The position numbers and the translations under genes are program-made. This document shows, piece after piece, positions 1 to 12,015 of a stretch of 64,000 nt of DNA. Numbering within the stretch: the stretch's first letter is position 1; each line of letters begins with the position of its first letter. The notes below the pieces were generated by a model, which worked only from the letters and a program-made list of their open reading frames with translations, did no database searches and had not been told where the DNA came from. This stretch comes from Takakia lepidozioides (taxonomy: Eukaryota; Streptophyta; Takakiopsida; Takakiales; Takakiaceae): positions 35,094,001-35,158,000 of the forward strand of contig CM060731.1 of the NCBI GenBank assembly GCA_030704615.1, given 5' to 3'.

Positions 1-33
1 CAGCCCAATTGTGTCAGGATCACTTTTGTCACT

Positions 34-2542
34 CTAGTAATTGGAAGCTCGAGGATCCTGACTGCCACTCATTTTCTTTCTACTGCTAAAGAAGGTACCG
101 AGCCTGTTTGATGAGCTGCTCGCAGAGCTTTGAGCATCATCCACCTTTTCAGATGAGGTAGGAGAATATTGGGCCAAGGGAAGAGAAGAGGGCAGTCCTG
201 CAGATGGCGCAATAGGCTCTGCCCAGAAGTCCACCTTGGACAGGCTTGGCTCGGAGAGGCGAGTGCTCGGCTCAGGTTTTGGTCTGGTAGATTTGACCTC
301 GGTTGAAGAAGCTCCATTCAATGGGCCTTTACCTTGGATGCTCTCATATCTGTGAGAAGTACCTGCATCCTGTGTCTGCTTGCCACCCACTGAAGCATTC
401 CTTTCAATGTTGGGCTTCACAGCTCCCTTCCTAATAATGCCTATGCCAAAATCCCCTAGTCCCTGGATGACATTATTCCCCTCATCAACTACAGAACCTC
501 TACTGTTCTTCGAGTCCAGATTTTGTGCTGTCCTGACAGATCGGGTCGAGGGGCCTATGCCAGATCTATGCAAATTTCTTTCCATCTTTGTTTCAAAGTC
601 TCGCTGTCCCTTCAGGGTTTTTCCAACTGTTGCTGCAATCAGGTTCAGCTGCTTAGCTTGCTGGTCCTGTAAACCCAACCAACCAAAAATAGAATCAGTT
701 TTTACCACAGTGCCAGCTCCTTCCCTGCCCAATTCATGTGTCACACACTGCAAAAGTAACATACACATCCAAAGGTGAGACATGCAGGGAAGGGCATGAG
801 CCTCTGCTTTTCAAAACAGGTGCTACCAGCACTGTTGGCAAGACATCACAAAAAACTCACTTATGATTAGCAGTTCCTAAAGGCTAGCCATGATGGTTTT
901 CCCCCCCACAGTGCACTTTGCAAAAATGGCGAAGTTGCCAAAGTTCCAAGTAGCCAAAGATTCCAGGTTGTAAACCATCATTCATTTTGCGCCCGTCTGA
1001 ATTAAGGTTGTACGATGTGAAAGCAGGCTATCCTATGTATGACAACAGTGGAGGAGGACATGAGAGTGAACCTGCATGGCAAGGAGAACTTGCTGGATTT
1101 CCTGGAGCTCATTCTCCAGCATGTCTTCACGTTGAGCAAGTGCATTAACCACTTCTGAGGTCTTTTGAGACAGTACTGCTGTCTGCTCCCCAGACCCTCA
1201 TGCATGTAGTCAGGCACTCCCAATGATGTTTCTTCTAAATTTCCATTTTACACAACCCTTTACAAATCCCCCCAGCCCACCTTTCATCTCCACTTTTGGC
1301 CTAACCCACCCCCACCTCTCCTGTACCAAGACGGGAGTGGAAACTCTGAAATACCCCACTCTTGTTGACACCAGACTTCCAAATCATGTCCCCTAATACT
1401 GACCTTGCAAGCTCAAGTGTGTGTGTGCAACGCCTCTCACTTTGTCACCCCAAACTTGACATCATCTTCATGTACAAAGCTGTGTATGCCTATGGCTTCG
1501 CAGAATTCACCAAGCTATGATCATAGCCTTAAAGAAAGCTAAAGCAAACTAGAATCTCTGGATCAGGCAAAACACAAAAAGGTAGGAGCTTGCGCAGCAG
1601 GTCTGTTCCACGGCTGCTGTCCTGTGTTTTGTCCCAGGACCATTCCGCGTAAATTATGCACTAAGACTTGTCCTGGGACTCAATTTGCACCTCTGCTACA
1701 GAGTCAGTTTGGGGCTCATGCTTGAAGAATATGCTCTCGAGACTCGCCAATTAAGATAAGAGCCTAACAAATGTTGCATGTCATGGCCCACAGCCAAGAA
1801 GGGAACAGCAATCAATCAAGAAGAACTAACGTCTGAAGTCAAAGAACCATGGTGCATAGTAGGCAATCCAAAACCACTTACAGCTTGAATTGGATCTCTC
1901 AATGTCCGTCTCGTTACCCGAAATCTCACTCCAAGCTTTTCCAGTTGCCTTGACAAAGCTTGCACAATGGCCAAAGAATTTTGAATGTCCTCCTCCAGTT
2001 TCATAACCCTCTGAGCCAATGTGAAGTCAGAAGAAACTATGTCCTCCCGTCCCCTCTTCCCATTTCGGACGGAAAGCTGCCATTGTCTTGCACGTAAAAT
2101 TGCATTAATCAAAATTGCACCCCACAATGGCAGAACCTGCCAGGTTGAGATTCCCTTCGCAATCACAGGAGCTTCAACTACCTGTACAACACCCTCGTGT
2201 TGTCAACCAACCACCCTCTTGCACATGCTGCTCCTTCCAGATCATGTGATAAAATTATGACAGCAAAGAGCAAATGAGACGCCGGGAATGGAAAAGACAA
2301 CCATTTAAGATAGTACACCCTGATTTCAAGGAACTTACAGGCTTGGTTGAAGAGCTCAGTAGAGTGGAAGTTAAAGAAACAGCGGTCAGGCCAATGCAGA
2401 GACCTTCAGCTACTACCAGCACTCCATTCACATCCCAGTCGCTCCTTTCTGCCACTCTTCGCTGATCCGCTGCTATTGAAACTGCAACCCCAAATGCAAC
2501 CCAGAACTGAAAAATGCACCCCGTTATGAAATTGCATCCCAT
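34..2542 (-). CDS. Unrecognised plant coiled-coil membrane protein, 4 exons
   Basis: I read four exons on the minus strand: 2542-2339, 2076-1882, 1182-1072 and 666-34. All have GT donors and AG acceptors and all join in phase 0, giving about 380 residues. Exon 1 starts at ATG 2542 and has two hydrophobic stretches (about residues 5-24 and 40-62), probably membrane segments. Exons 2 and 3 and the start of exon 4 form a long amphipathic helix rich in E, Q, L and K (motifs such as LEEDIQNSL, QREDMLENELQEIQQVLLAMQ and DQQAKQLNLI). The last 170 residues are Ser/Pro-rich and look disordered. The helical core resembles an uncharacterised plant family I know only as unnamed transmembrane proteins. 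No enzyme motif is visible. Exon phases and reading frame are clean, so I think it is a working gene. A further upstream exon is possible. Confidence 0.72.
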
Positions 2543-3472
2543 CGTGCTCAATCAGGTTAACCTTTAACCATCATAGCTAATCCCATGGATCCCACATGCA
2601 ATCTGGACCTCTCCATGATCGCTTCTATACAGATAATACATATGCCAACCTGGAATCCTGCTCTCTATCTGGCGCTTGGTAATTCGGAGTGTGAATCGCT
2701 GTGGAGTGCCAGGTCTTTCCACAGTTTTGAACCCAAAATTTCTGCCGCTGAACAGAGCCTGGTGATGCACTGTCCAAAACGGTGCCGCCCTGCTAGCAAC
2801 CCATGTGACCTTGGATCGATTTCCACACGGACATGGAGCAGATACCCACATTGTGTAACAGCATGCACAGACACCCACAGTGGCTAGTGGCTACCTCCCC
2901 CAAACCGAGACTTTCCTCTCGAGTAGTAGCCACAGAGCCAGTCCAGAGGGCACCTGGTCAGGGATCCATCCTTACCGCATGCCCCATATGGGCAGCATCG
3001 ATCTTCACGCTCCCCCCCCAGCAAGTATTTCTCATCAAACCATCCGCCCCACCACAATTGGCCGCTTCTATGTCTGGTGGGGCCATTGTAGCACACCCGA
3101 GCTCCCTACTAAGGCCTCGATAGTTCTCCGTGCTGTGTGGAGCACATACTGCACATAGGCGTATGTGGATTTGAACCCAGACCACCTCTTCCATCGATGT
3201 AAGAAAGAACAGTTCGATGTATGAAACAAGTGTCTGTCTTCTCTAATCGGCCTCGCCCAACAGAAAGGATCCCTTCGTCTTCCTCACAATGGTCACATCA
3301 ATTCAAATCCTGTCGAGATGCACTGGGGACGATTGGGCTTGAATGTCTTCGAAGAAATGTTGGGTAAAAGTTTCGGGGAGGTCGTGATGGAGCAGTTGTA
3401 GACTTCAGGGTTGGGTTATCAGAGGCTGAGGAAGGTGCGGGTTTGCCCCTGCACTTGCCTAAGGATTAAGTG
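2543..3472. promoter_or_regulatory. Shared upstream region of two divergent genes
   Basis: This 0.93 kb stretch separates the starts of the minus-strand membrane-protein gene and the plus-strand isocitrate dehydrogenase gene, so it should hold both promoters and 5' untranslated regions. It is GC-rich for the window and has several short chance reading frames on both strands. I see no clear TATA box and no protein-like sequence. The promoter role is inferred from position only. Confidence 0.4.
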
Positions 3473-6400
3473 ATGGCATTGCAATCAGCACGCCGTGTGT
3501 CGTCTTTGTTGCGTCGTGCCCTTCATTCGAGCTCCTGCACTACATCACTCTCAAGATCCGGTAACCAAGTGGCTGCTGGCTGTATCCGGATTCCATTGTT
3601 TTCTCCCTACTCATCTTGCCCAATATTGCAAGATCAAGATGCATGTGATAGTGTCATTCCGAAGCGGTCCTTTTGTTCGAGTGGGGGTGGGGCTATCCGT
3701 GTAACGCTGTTTCCAGGAGATGGCATTGGGCCCGAGATCGCGGCCTCTGTGGAGCAGGTAGCCGTCAATTCATAATGAAATTCGGTTATGAAATTTGTAT
3801 GCATCACGAAAATAATGTCCGCTCTGACCCTCAGGTAGTCTTCCATCATTTTATCTCTGTAATGTCAATGTGAGACCTTAATTCTCCAACATTTTTCACC
3901 TGTTTGTGCGAGGGTTCTTCCACCACATGTATGAAACATACCACGTAGGAGTTCTGTGAAAGACGTTATGTGATTTCGGTTCACAAGAACAAGAGAGCGA
4001 GCAAATGAAGCGGTCCATGGATGCAGGTATTCAAGGCTGTAAAGGTACCGGTCGAGTGGGAGGAGCATTTTGTGAGCACCAAAGTAGATCAACGCACGGG
4101 CAGCTTCATTACATGGGATAGCATGGAGTCAGTGCGCAGAAATGGCATAGGGTTGAAGGGTCCAATGGCAACGCCAATTGGAAAGGGTCACAAATCCCTG
4201 AATCTGACCTTGAGGAAGGAGCTGGGGCTTTATGCGAATGTGAGACCATGCCTGAGCTTCCCTGGGTACAAGACCCGCTATGACAATGTGGATCTGGTTA
4301 CCATTCGGGAAAACACAGAGGGCGAGTACAGTGGCTTGGAACATCAGGTGGGCTTTCCACCCTCAGAAAACACCCATTCTGTCCTCACTTTTTTTTGCAG
4401 GAATTGGGAGAGGTCCCAAAGAACTTATTCATTTGGAAACAAATCTCAGTACAGGGGTATGCACACATTACACTAGGATTGGCAATTCTTATCTGTGGTA
4501 CTGGACCAGATTTTATGTAATGTGCATGCTCAGTGTTTTGGATTCTCAGTGGTCCTCATTGCTCTTCAGCTATCCGAGAATGAAGAGTTATTGAGAGAGG
4601 GTTGGAAGAACCCCTTGAGGTTCTTGGGGTTCTTGGGGACGTGGAACCATACATTGACGTAGAGGAGAAAAGGTTAATCTGCGGGTGGTGATGGCCTTTT
4701 AGAGGGCATCATGACCATGCAGCAAGTGACACAGTTTGATTCAGAGCAATGTTGTCTCCGAATTTCCATGTGATTTGACATGGAATCACATTTTTATTTG
4801 GAAAAGGTTCAGAGTTTGAAAGGAATCCAGTTGAAAAAGTCTTGCTGAGTGTCAAGGTGTTCATTCTTGTTCTTTTCTACATGGGTGCCACATCTAGGTG
4901 CAACATTTGATTTTGCGATTTGCGTGTTTTAGGTGAGACTTGGATTAAGGCACAAATTGGAGAGAATCACATAATGAAGGGTGCTTATCATGGATGCCAG
5001 GTTGTGAAGGGTATTGTGGAGAGCTTGAAAATCATCACTCGGCAGGCCAGCATGCGTGTTGCTGAGTATGCGTTCCACTATGCGAAGCTTCATAATAGGA
5101 AGCGCGTGTCTGCCATACACAAAGCCAACATCATGAAGAAGACTGATGGATTGTTCTTGCAGGTGGGTACCTCAGCATTGATATTCATATTTAGTGTGCT
5201 CACAATGTGATGGTGTTGATTTTGCATCTTTTGCAATATTTTCCTTTGTCATGCACCTTTATCGAAGGCTGATTCATCAAGTCAACTGCTGTTAAAGGGA
5301 CACTGTTGATCTTGCCATGATGTCCTCAAATGATCAATTATAGTCGCTTTCTGGTCTTCAATTTAGACCTGATGTTGAACCTTGTAATGTGGGCAGTGCT
5401 GTCGTGAAGTGTCTGAGAAGTATTCTGACATTGTCTATGAGGAGGTGATCATTGACAATTGCTGCATGATGGTATATTTCCTTTTTTCAACTCAGCTTGA
5501 GATTTCAGTTCTTGGTTTCTTTTCCATCCTAGCCACAGGGACTTGAGCCTCAAAAGTCTTGGGGAAGCTCTGTCCAGCGGGTGTACTTTCAATAAAGAGC
5601 GCATGGCCTTGAAAGCTTTGCACTTAATATTTGGCGTGGGTTGTCTGCAGAAACCTGGACACTTGTCTCTTTTTTGAGACCAAGCCAGGTGAGTGTCAGC
5701 TCAATTTATGTGATTGCACTTGAGTTTCATGGAGTAGCATCTGCTTTTTCCCGTGGTCTGCAGCTGACTATCTAAGGCCTGGTCTTAGTCAGTGACCTGA
5801 TGAGCGACCTTGGTTGGGCCAGGGAAGCCAGAGAGTTGTAGAAACTTGTCCTCGCATGGATGGACTTTTTATCCGGTCTGTAGGTTGTAGGTTCCCTTGG
5901 ATTTGTGGGAGCCCCAAAGTTCTTATGTAGTAAATCTCAAGCAAGCTACAGGGACTCAATGTTACACCTAATCCTTTCTGCAACCTTTTCAACATCTTTC
6001 GCTAGATGTGGTCGAGATCTTAGAATGCTAGACATGCATATGCCTGAAACTGTGGCAGTGATTATGATTTCTTTTCATTGAAGTTGTTTGCAGCCAGCTT
6101 GATAAGGTTGGGTGGGAATGCATGGTGTGGCAGCTGGTGAAAAATCCTTCTTTGTTTGATGTGTTAGTGATGCCGAACCTGTACGGTGACATAATCAGCG
6201 ATCTGTGTGCTGGTCTGATTGGAGGCTTGGGCCTGACACCCAGGCAGGTTCTCTTCCTCCTCCAGCCTGTGAGCAAAACTCTGTAATCATGGATTCATTT
6301 TGAGGGGCATTTCAACTTTGTAGGGAAAGGTGGTAAAATATTGAATTTTCTCAGGCTTGTTCTGTATCCATTTACCAGTCTTACTCCAAGTATGCAGGCT

Positions 6401-7041
6401 GGTTGCCTTCCATCCTGCCAGTCTGTGTATGGATGCTTAGAGCAGAGAAAATGATGCGATGCCAAACGCTACCTTGGTTGGGTTAGATTCCTGGTTGTAA
6501 TACTGGGGAAAACCCTGAATTTTGTTGGAGCTGCTGTTGGCAAAGAGCCAAGGCAAGGATTGAGCATGATCCAAGGAACCTGAGTGTGGGCATATGTTGC
6601 ATGGGTTGCAGTGGTAATATTGGAGACAATGGGCTGGCCCTTATGGAAGCTGTGCATGGAACAGCTCCAGACATTGCTGGCAAGGTAGGCCTCCTTTCTC
6701 ATGACTTCATTCAAGCAGTCTGGGATCAGAAGCTATCACAGATTATTCAATCTGATATCTGAATTCTTCACCATAGCTGTCTGCTTGCTCTTCGATTGAA
6801 GAGAGGGGACTCAAAAGATGTGGAGGTTGGCTTGGAAAATGGGTGGCAGAATATGGCAAACCCAACGGCACTGCTTTTGAGTTCAGTCATGATGTTACAG
6901 CACCTGGGTTTGAATGGGGAAGCAGACCGGATCCACAAGTCTGTGCTCAAGACAATTGCTGAAGGCAAGTGGCGCACTGGTGATCTGGGAGGCTCTGCCA
7001 GCTGCACTGATTACACAAAAGCTCTGATTGACAATCTTTAG
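3473..7041 (+). CDS. IDH: NAD-dependent isocitrate dehydrogenase, catalytic subunit, mitochondrial
   Basis: Converts isocitrate to 2-oxoglutarate with NAD+ in the mitochondrial citric-acid cycle, as a heteromer with regulatory subunits. I read seven exons: 3473-3757, 4027-4347, 5001-5162, 5397-5471, 6134-6243, 6612-6684 and 6850-7041, giving about 405 residues. An Arg/Ser-rich N-terminus of about 75 residues looks like a mitochondrial presequence. It is followed by [55 protein letters not shown], the [16 protein letters not shown] segment, [26 protein letters not shown] and [13 protein letters not shown]. These are the substrate, metal and NAD sites of the family, and closely match catalytic (IDH5/6-like) plant subunits. 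I chose ATG 3473; a GTG lies just upstream. Intron 5 begins with GC rather than GT (6244-6245), which is needed to keep the conserved Ser-Gly-Asn-Ile junction in frame. No break is seen. Confidence 0.95.
6244..6611 (+). other. GC-AG intron of the isocitrate dehydrogenase gene
   Basis: The exon ends in CAG and the intron opens with GCAGGT, ending in TTGCAG. Joining 6243 to 6612 keeps the frame and gives the family-conserved LGLTPSGNIG. Using the GT four bases downstream (6248) breaks the frame. GC-AG is the commonest non-canonical U2 intron type. Confidence 0.75.
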
Positions 7042-7309
7042 AGCATTCAGAATACTTTGATTCTTACTGACAGTCATATTGGCTGAGTCCAACCCAGATA
7101 TGTGCTAAGATCTGAAAATGTGCGAATAATTTGGGAAACAAAGTAGTCATGATGCCTTGTCTGATTCAGCTTACACCTGTGCTAGTCTGGTGGACGATGA
7201 CACAATACTGTAACTCATTTTGGAAAGGTTTATCATGGAGGTTGGGAGGAGTTCTCCGCCAGATGCATGGACTCTGCGCAAAAAGAACGTTATCTAGAAT
7301 CATTTTTTT

Positions 7310-7805
7310 TTAATGAACCCTGCTTGCTCAGGACCTCACTAATGGCCATACGTAAACTATTGAAAAATTCCACCGGAAGACCATCTAGTCCAGGAGCCTG
7401 GTTCTGGCTGACACTGTGACCAGCATCACCAAGCTCCATATCAGTGAATGGGCAGTTTAGGAATGAGAGATCACCAGCACTGACCAGAGAAGGGATGGTG
7501 GACAGACAGCAAGCTTGTGCATCCGCAAGTTCAGCCGAGAAAGAAGACTTAGAGAATAAGGAGGTGAAGAAAGATGCTGCAGATGCAGCCATTTGTTTAG
7601 AGGCAGAGGAGAGGGTACCTTCATTGTCCAGCCGAGCAGGTATAGAATTCATCATCTGCCTCTGTTTGGCTTTCAAAAAGTACTTGGTCATCTTCTCTCC
7701 AGCGAGACACCAATTTAGTAACCACCCCCGCGTCATAACCTTATATTTCAAGTGCTCAAACACCCATAACCGGAGGTTCTTTAGAGGGGGAAAATCATAA
7801 GACAA
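7310..7805 (-). pseudogene. LINE ORF2 fragment, pre-RT and RT motif 0-1 region
   Basis: About 165 codons remain open. The segment runs from a pre-RT helix region (HLKYKVMTRGWLL, then KAKQRQMMNSIPARLDNEG) to QNQAPGLDGLPVEFFNSL, which matches the 'PGPDG(L)P.EFF' start of L1 reverse transcriptases. It ends just before the palm domain, which resumes on the opposite strand at about 8045. It lacks the endonuclease domain. Confidence 0.7.
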
Positions 7806-8044
7806 CTGCCACCGAAGGGTCTTTCACAACTAAGTCACTCATAACCAAAACCGACGGTTCTCTCTGTCAAAGTACAGCCCAACACCAGTTATGACACTGG
7901 TGTAACCATGCATCGGTAATCTGCATTTGACATACGCCTATGTTGAATTGTGTGGTCAACAGAGTTGCAAACAATCGTTAAAAGAAGCTATGAAAGATTC
8001 CGAAGAGACTCAAAGTAGGCCTCACATGCCTTAAGCTGCCTAGT

Positions 8045-9030
8045 ATATGGATCTCCATAGCTCTGTTAGTGCTGGATGTCAAAAAGGCTTTTGATAGTAT
8101 GGATCGGGATTTTCTCTCTGGTGTCATGCGGAAGGTCGGCATCCAGGGTCCCTTTCTGGATTGGGTTCATATTCTTCTATACTCGGCATCCTGTAAGGTT
8201 ATGGTGAATGGAGTGGTCTCCAAGTCCTTCCATTTGCAGAGATCGGTAAAACAGGGGTGCCCCCTTGCTCCTTTCCTCTTTCTCTTAGCCGCTGATGCTT
8301 TAGGCCATCTTCTGGCATCTAGAAGAGATATCATTGGGCTTAAGATTCCCACGGATGCTTGTAGTCATGGTGAAATTAAGGTTTCTTTGTGTGCTGATGA
8401 TACTATTCTGTTGATTAACAATTCTTCTAGAGACAACATCAACAGAGCCTGTGAGGCTTTGGGGTTATTCAGGTTGGCTTTGGGTTTGAAAGTTAATTGG
8501 TCCGATCAGTGGGCCTTCTCTCCTCTCTTCCCCCTGGCTCTCAGTTGTTCCACTTCCCCCCATGGGGTCAAGACATGGGTCTCAGATGGCTTCTCCCCGG
8601 GGATTCTCATTCACTACGATTCTCATTCACTACTCGGGAAAGGGCTTTTGACAGGGCTGCGAAAGTGAGCGAATTCCTCTGGAAGGTTGCAAACAGAATT
8701 TTACCTATCAATCATTTTATTCCCCAGTTTCCACTTCTATGTGCTTCACCTACTCCTGAATTTGTCGAGTACTGTCTTTGGGCGTGTCTCTTTCCTGATA
8801 AGGTTTGGAGGCTAGTCATGTCCTTCTATGCTAAGTGGAATCTGTTACCTCTCTCACAATTTGGTTACCCCTTCTGAATTTGCACAATGGCTCCTTGTGG
8901 AGCAACTGCCCTGTTTGGGCTTGTTTGCATGCCCATACCCTGTGGCAACTCTGGAAAGCAAAACGTAGATTTATCTTTGAGGGTTCCCACCCCAGCATCA
9001 GATTAGTTATGCAAAGGTAGCTGGCCTAGC
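8045..9030 (+). pseudogene. LINE ORF2 fragment, RT palm and C-terminal zinc-binding region
   Basis: Reading from LDVKKAFDSMDRDF (RT motif A, catalytic Asp) through SVKQGCPLAPFLF (motif B) to SLCADDTILL (motif C, where the usual YADD is CADD) to GLKVNWSD (motif D). After a frameshift near 8500-8640, codons continue with a Trp/Pro-rich zf-RVT-like region (FLWKVANRILP, then WKAKRRFIFEG near 8955). The frame changes make it non-functional. Confidence 0.75.
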
Positions 9031-9480
9031 CAATATGCTCAGCTAGTTGCTATGATTCCTATGTCTTACGGAGGAAGCCTTGGCTTAGCTCTTTCTGGGA
9101 TCCCAGCCAGTGGGAAGAGGTTCAATGAGATGGATGCCCATTCTGGTGAACTTTTCTTTTGTATCCTACTTGGTATTGTTCTGTGTCTTAGGTTTGAATC
9201 CTCACGCTGTATACAACTCTCGGTTGAACCTCATTGTAAAGGATTAGAGAGAGGGATAAGCAGGATAGCAGGCATGAATTAGGCACGTGCTGGCGATGGT
9301 AGTACTTTTGTGATTGATTTCTTGGCATTAGCTTAACATGCTCAACTGACACAGCATCACCTGCAAGATCAAAGACGATACGTAAGCAAGACATTGATTT
9401 AGATCAAAAAACTTATGAGAAAAAAAATTATTATGTTCACAGAGGCCCAATGGGCCCAAGGGATGTCCACAAGTAGAATT
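9031..9480. other. No gene recognised
   Basis: This follows the LINE relic. There is a short minus-strand reading frame at 9188-9394 (CLRIVFDLAGDAVSVEHVKL) that vaguely resembles the tail of a retroelement polyprotein, but it is too short to call. An A-rich tract lies near 9418. Confidence 0.3.
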
Positions 9481-9488
9481 ACAACCAA

Positions 9489-10460
9489 GAGGAGAGAATG
9501 TACTCATAAGACGTTGTTTGCCGTAGCCTTGTGGCCATTGACCCCGCGCTCAGTTTGAGCAACACAAAGGGACAGAAACTACCTTTGTCAGGCGCTGACA
9601 CTGGTAGTATGACTTACCTTGAAACAGACAAAACCAAGAGGAGAGAATGTACTCATGAGACATTGTTTGCCGTAGCCCTGGCCATTGACCTCGCGCCCAG
9701 TTTGAGCGGAACACAAAGGGACAGAACCTACCTTTGTCCGGGGCTGACGCCGGTGGTAGTAAGACTTACCTTGGAATAAACAATTGATCGGGTTTTCCAG
9801 ATATCCTCTAGAAATCCCTTTACACAAGCATCAACCTGCTGTGTGTGGTTTGCCCAATAACTAGGCTTTTGGCTCAGCCTCGAGACTTTCAAAGTTGGTA
9901 AACAGAGGTACAGGCACAATTCCCTATATAGATTTGAAGAGAGCGTCTCTCTGGTGAGAGAACCGCAGACAATGACTCAGAAAATGAATATTGTCTTCAG
10001 GCCCACACAAAGGGCAATTGCAATCTCCCTTACCTCTCTCTGCTGTTTGCTGTTCAAAGGTAGGCTTCCCGGGCTGAGTTTAAATTTCAGTCTAGTGCCG
10101 ATAGTGGGTAGACCCTTGAGGTCATCCATGATGTCCTCCCCCATGTCACAGACTGGAAACAAGTTCAGGAAAGTTTTCTGCCTAACTTCATTTTCATCAG
10201 ACAACAGACATGGCTTTGGACACTACAGCCTCGAAGTCAGATTTATCCACAAGGGTCAAGACTTGCGGGCTAAGATTCAAATCCTTGAGAATCTCTTCTA
10301 CTCTCTTCCACCAGGACTTAGCCTGTTTGACAGGGCGATCCTGCTTCAAAGATGTAGAGTCGATTAACTTAGGATATCTGATGTTGAACATACGTTACAG
10401 CTGGGGTAATTCAGCTGGGATGCTTACTTCTCAGTATTGGAATTGGAGATAGGCCGTACG
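9489..10460 (-). mobile_element. 3' fragment of LINE family 2, with a duplicated tail
   Basis: Codons on the minus strand at 10391-10197 (RYPKLIDSTSLKQDRP...KSWWKRVEEILKDL) and 10204-9977 (SDENEVRQKTFLNLFPV) match the C-terminal part of the nearly complete LINE ORF2 at 60324-62129, with several frameshifts. The element's 3' untranslated end, which begins at the border sequence TGTACTCATAAGACG, occurs twice here (from about 9498 and from about 9648), so the tail is duplicated in tandem. Confidence 0.8.
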
Positions 10461-10976
10461 ATCCTCAGGTACTGTGGGGCAATGAATGCACATATTAGTT
10501 TATAACCACCTTAAAATGTGACTGAGTGATCATATGTTCAGCAGATGACAGGAACTCTGGTGGATAGGCAAAGATTAGCTTTACCTTGATACGGCTGTTG
10601 TGGGAGATAAGTCCTGGGACTTCAGTCTTAATCCTTCAAATGAAAATTTTGTATAGTCAGCTTCATATTGTGGCCGGGTGTTCCACCACATGATGTCAGG
10701 CCCTTCAACTAGAAAATTTGGTTTAATGAAATCTAACCAAATGGAAATATGCATTTTGTTTCACAGAGAGCTTAGCACGTGACTGCTCTTAGAGTTTGAC
10801 CTTCTAGTTTCATGTGACTGGCTAAGTCCCTAGGATTGGCAGGACTTAGACTGTCATCAAATGAAACAAATCATCAGTTTCATTTTTCCTAGTTGCTTGA
10901 ATGATGATGACAAATACTGACTCTTTCTTCCCTCACCTTTGAAGGGCCACCCACCATTTCATGCCTGTCACTTGTT
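10461..10976. other. No gene seen
   Basis: AT-rich spacer between the LINE fragment and the 3' end of the PPR pseudogene. It probably includes the former 3' flank of that gene. I see no coding signal. Confidence 0.4.
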
Positions 10977-11622
10977 TCACCAGTAATCCCCACAAGAACA
11001 CAACCCACCTTGGAAGTGGTGAAAGCGGCTGGCATCCCGTACAACCACTGCTCGCTCGACAATCTTCGAGATCAACTTTGTGGCATTGTGGCAGTCACCA
11101 CAAACCCGAAGGCTCTTGATTACATGGATTGGCATCCCAGTGGGTGTGTTGATGAGCCCGAAAGCAATTGCAAGCTTCTCCCTATGGTGGCAAAGAGACA
11201 GTTCCTTTTGCTCCTCCTCCAAGTCATGCAAAACAAAGCGCGTGTCAGGTACATACCCAGCCTCTTCCATCCGACCAGACAATCCTCAGCTGCACCCTGG
11301 CTCCTTTCTGACACCTCTTTCCTCCATCATTTTTCTCACCTTTGCTGTATCATCCCACCTGCCAGCCACAGCATAGATGTTCGATAGCAGCACGTAAGCT
11401 GAAGGGTTCTGTGGATCACTCTCGAGAACGTTTTTGGCTGCACGTTCTGCTACTTCCACACAGCCATGAATTCTGCAGGCAGCAAGCAAGGCCCTCCACA
11501 CCCCAGCATCTGGTTTGATTGCCATTTGGTTAACCAAATCCTCAGCCTCATCCACTCTCCCTGCACGGCCAAGAAGGTCCACCCTGCAACCAAAATGCTC
11601 CAATGCAGGAGCGAGGCCATGA

Positions 11623-11638
11623 TCTTCACTCATAGAAT
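11623..11638. repeat. Target-site duplication of the LINE insertion (left copy)
   Basis: TCTTCACTCATAGAAT occurs here and again at 12000-12015, on either side of the LINE. Both copies read as the same PPR codons (S-M-S-E), so one is the duplicate. The leftmost T and C may also be shared with the LINE end (microhomology). Confidence 0.88.
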
Positions 11639-11999
11639 GTACTCATAAGACGTTGTTTGCCGTAGCCTTGTGGCCATTGACCCCGCGCCCAGTTTGAGCG
11701 GAAACAAAAGGGACAGAACCTACCTCTGTCAGGGGCTGACATTGGTAGTAAGACTTACCTTCATACATAGAATTGATCCGGGTTTTAGATATCCTCTAGA
11801 AATCCCTTCACACAAGCATCAATCTGCTGTGTGTGATTTGCCCAAAAACTAGGCCTCAGAAGGGCCTGGGCTTTTGGCTCAGCCTCGAGACTTTCAAAGT
11901 TGGTAAACAGAGGTACAGGCACAATTCCCTAGATAGATTTGAAGAGAGCGTCTCTTTTGGTGAGAGAACCCCGGACAGTGTATCAGAAAATGAATATTG
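11639..11999 (-). mobile_element. 5'-truncated LINE family 2 insertion inside the PPR pseudogene
   Basis: The 361 bp matches the 3' end of the LINE at 60106-62755, including the terminal GTACTCATAAGACG border. It is flanked by a 16-bp target duplication and interrupts the codons for DSMSED. It is oriented like the host gene, with its 3' end at the low coordinate. Confidence 0.9.
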
Positions 12000-12015
12000 T
12001 CTTCACTCATAGAAT
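12000..12015. repeat. Target-site duplication of the LINE insertion (right copy)
   Basis: Partner of the copy at 11623-11638; identical over 16 bases. Confidence 0.88.

Larger units (their letters stand above)
7300..9030. mobile_element. LINE (L1-type) relic with its 5' part inverted
   Basis: Two halves of one ORF2 face opposite ways. 7310-7800 on the minus strand encodes the region just before and at the start of the reverse transcriptase (with APGLDGLPVEFF). 8045-9030 on the plus strand encodes what normally follows. This is the layout left by twin priming during LINE insertion. No poly(A) tail or target duplication could be fixed. It starts about 260 bp after the isocitrate dehydrogenase stop codon. 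Confidence 0.7.

Noticed and set aside
2564-3190. Overlapping frames on both strands between the first two genes
   Set aside because: Short, mutually overlapping in many frames and without protein-like composition; chance frames in GC-rich promoter DNA.
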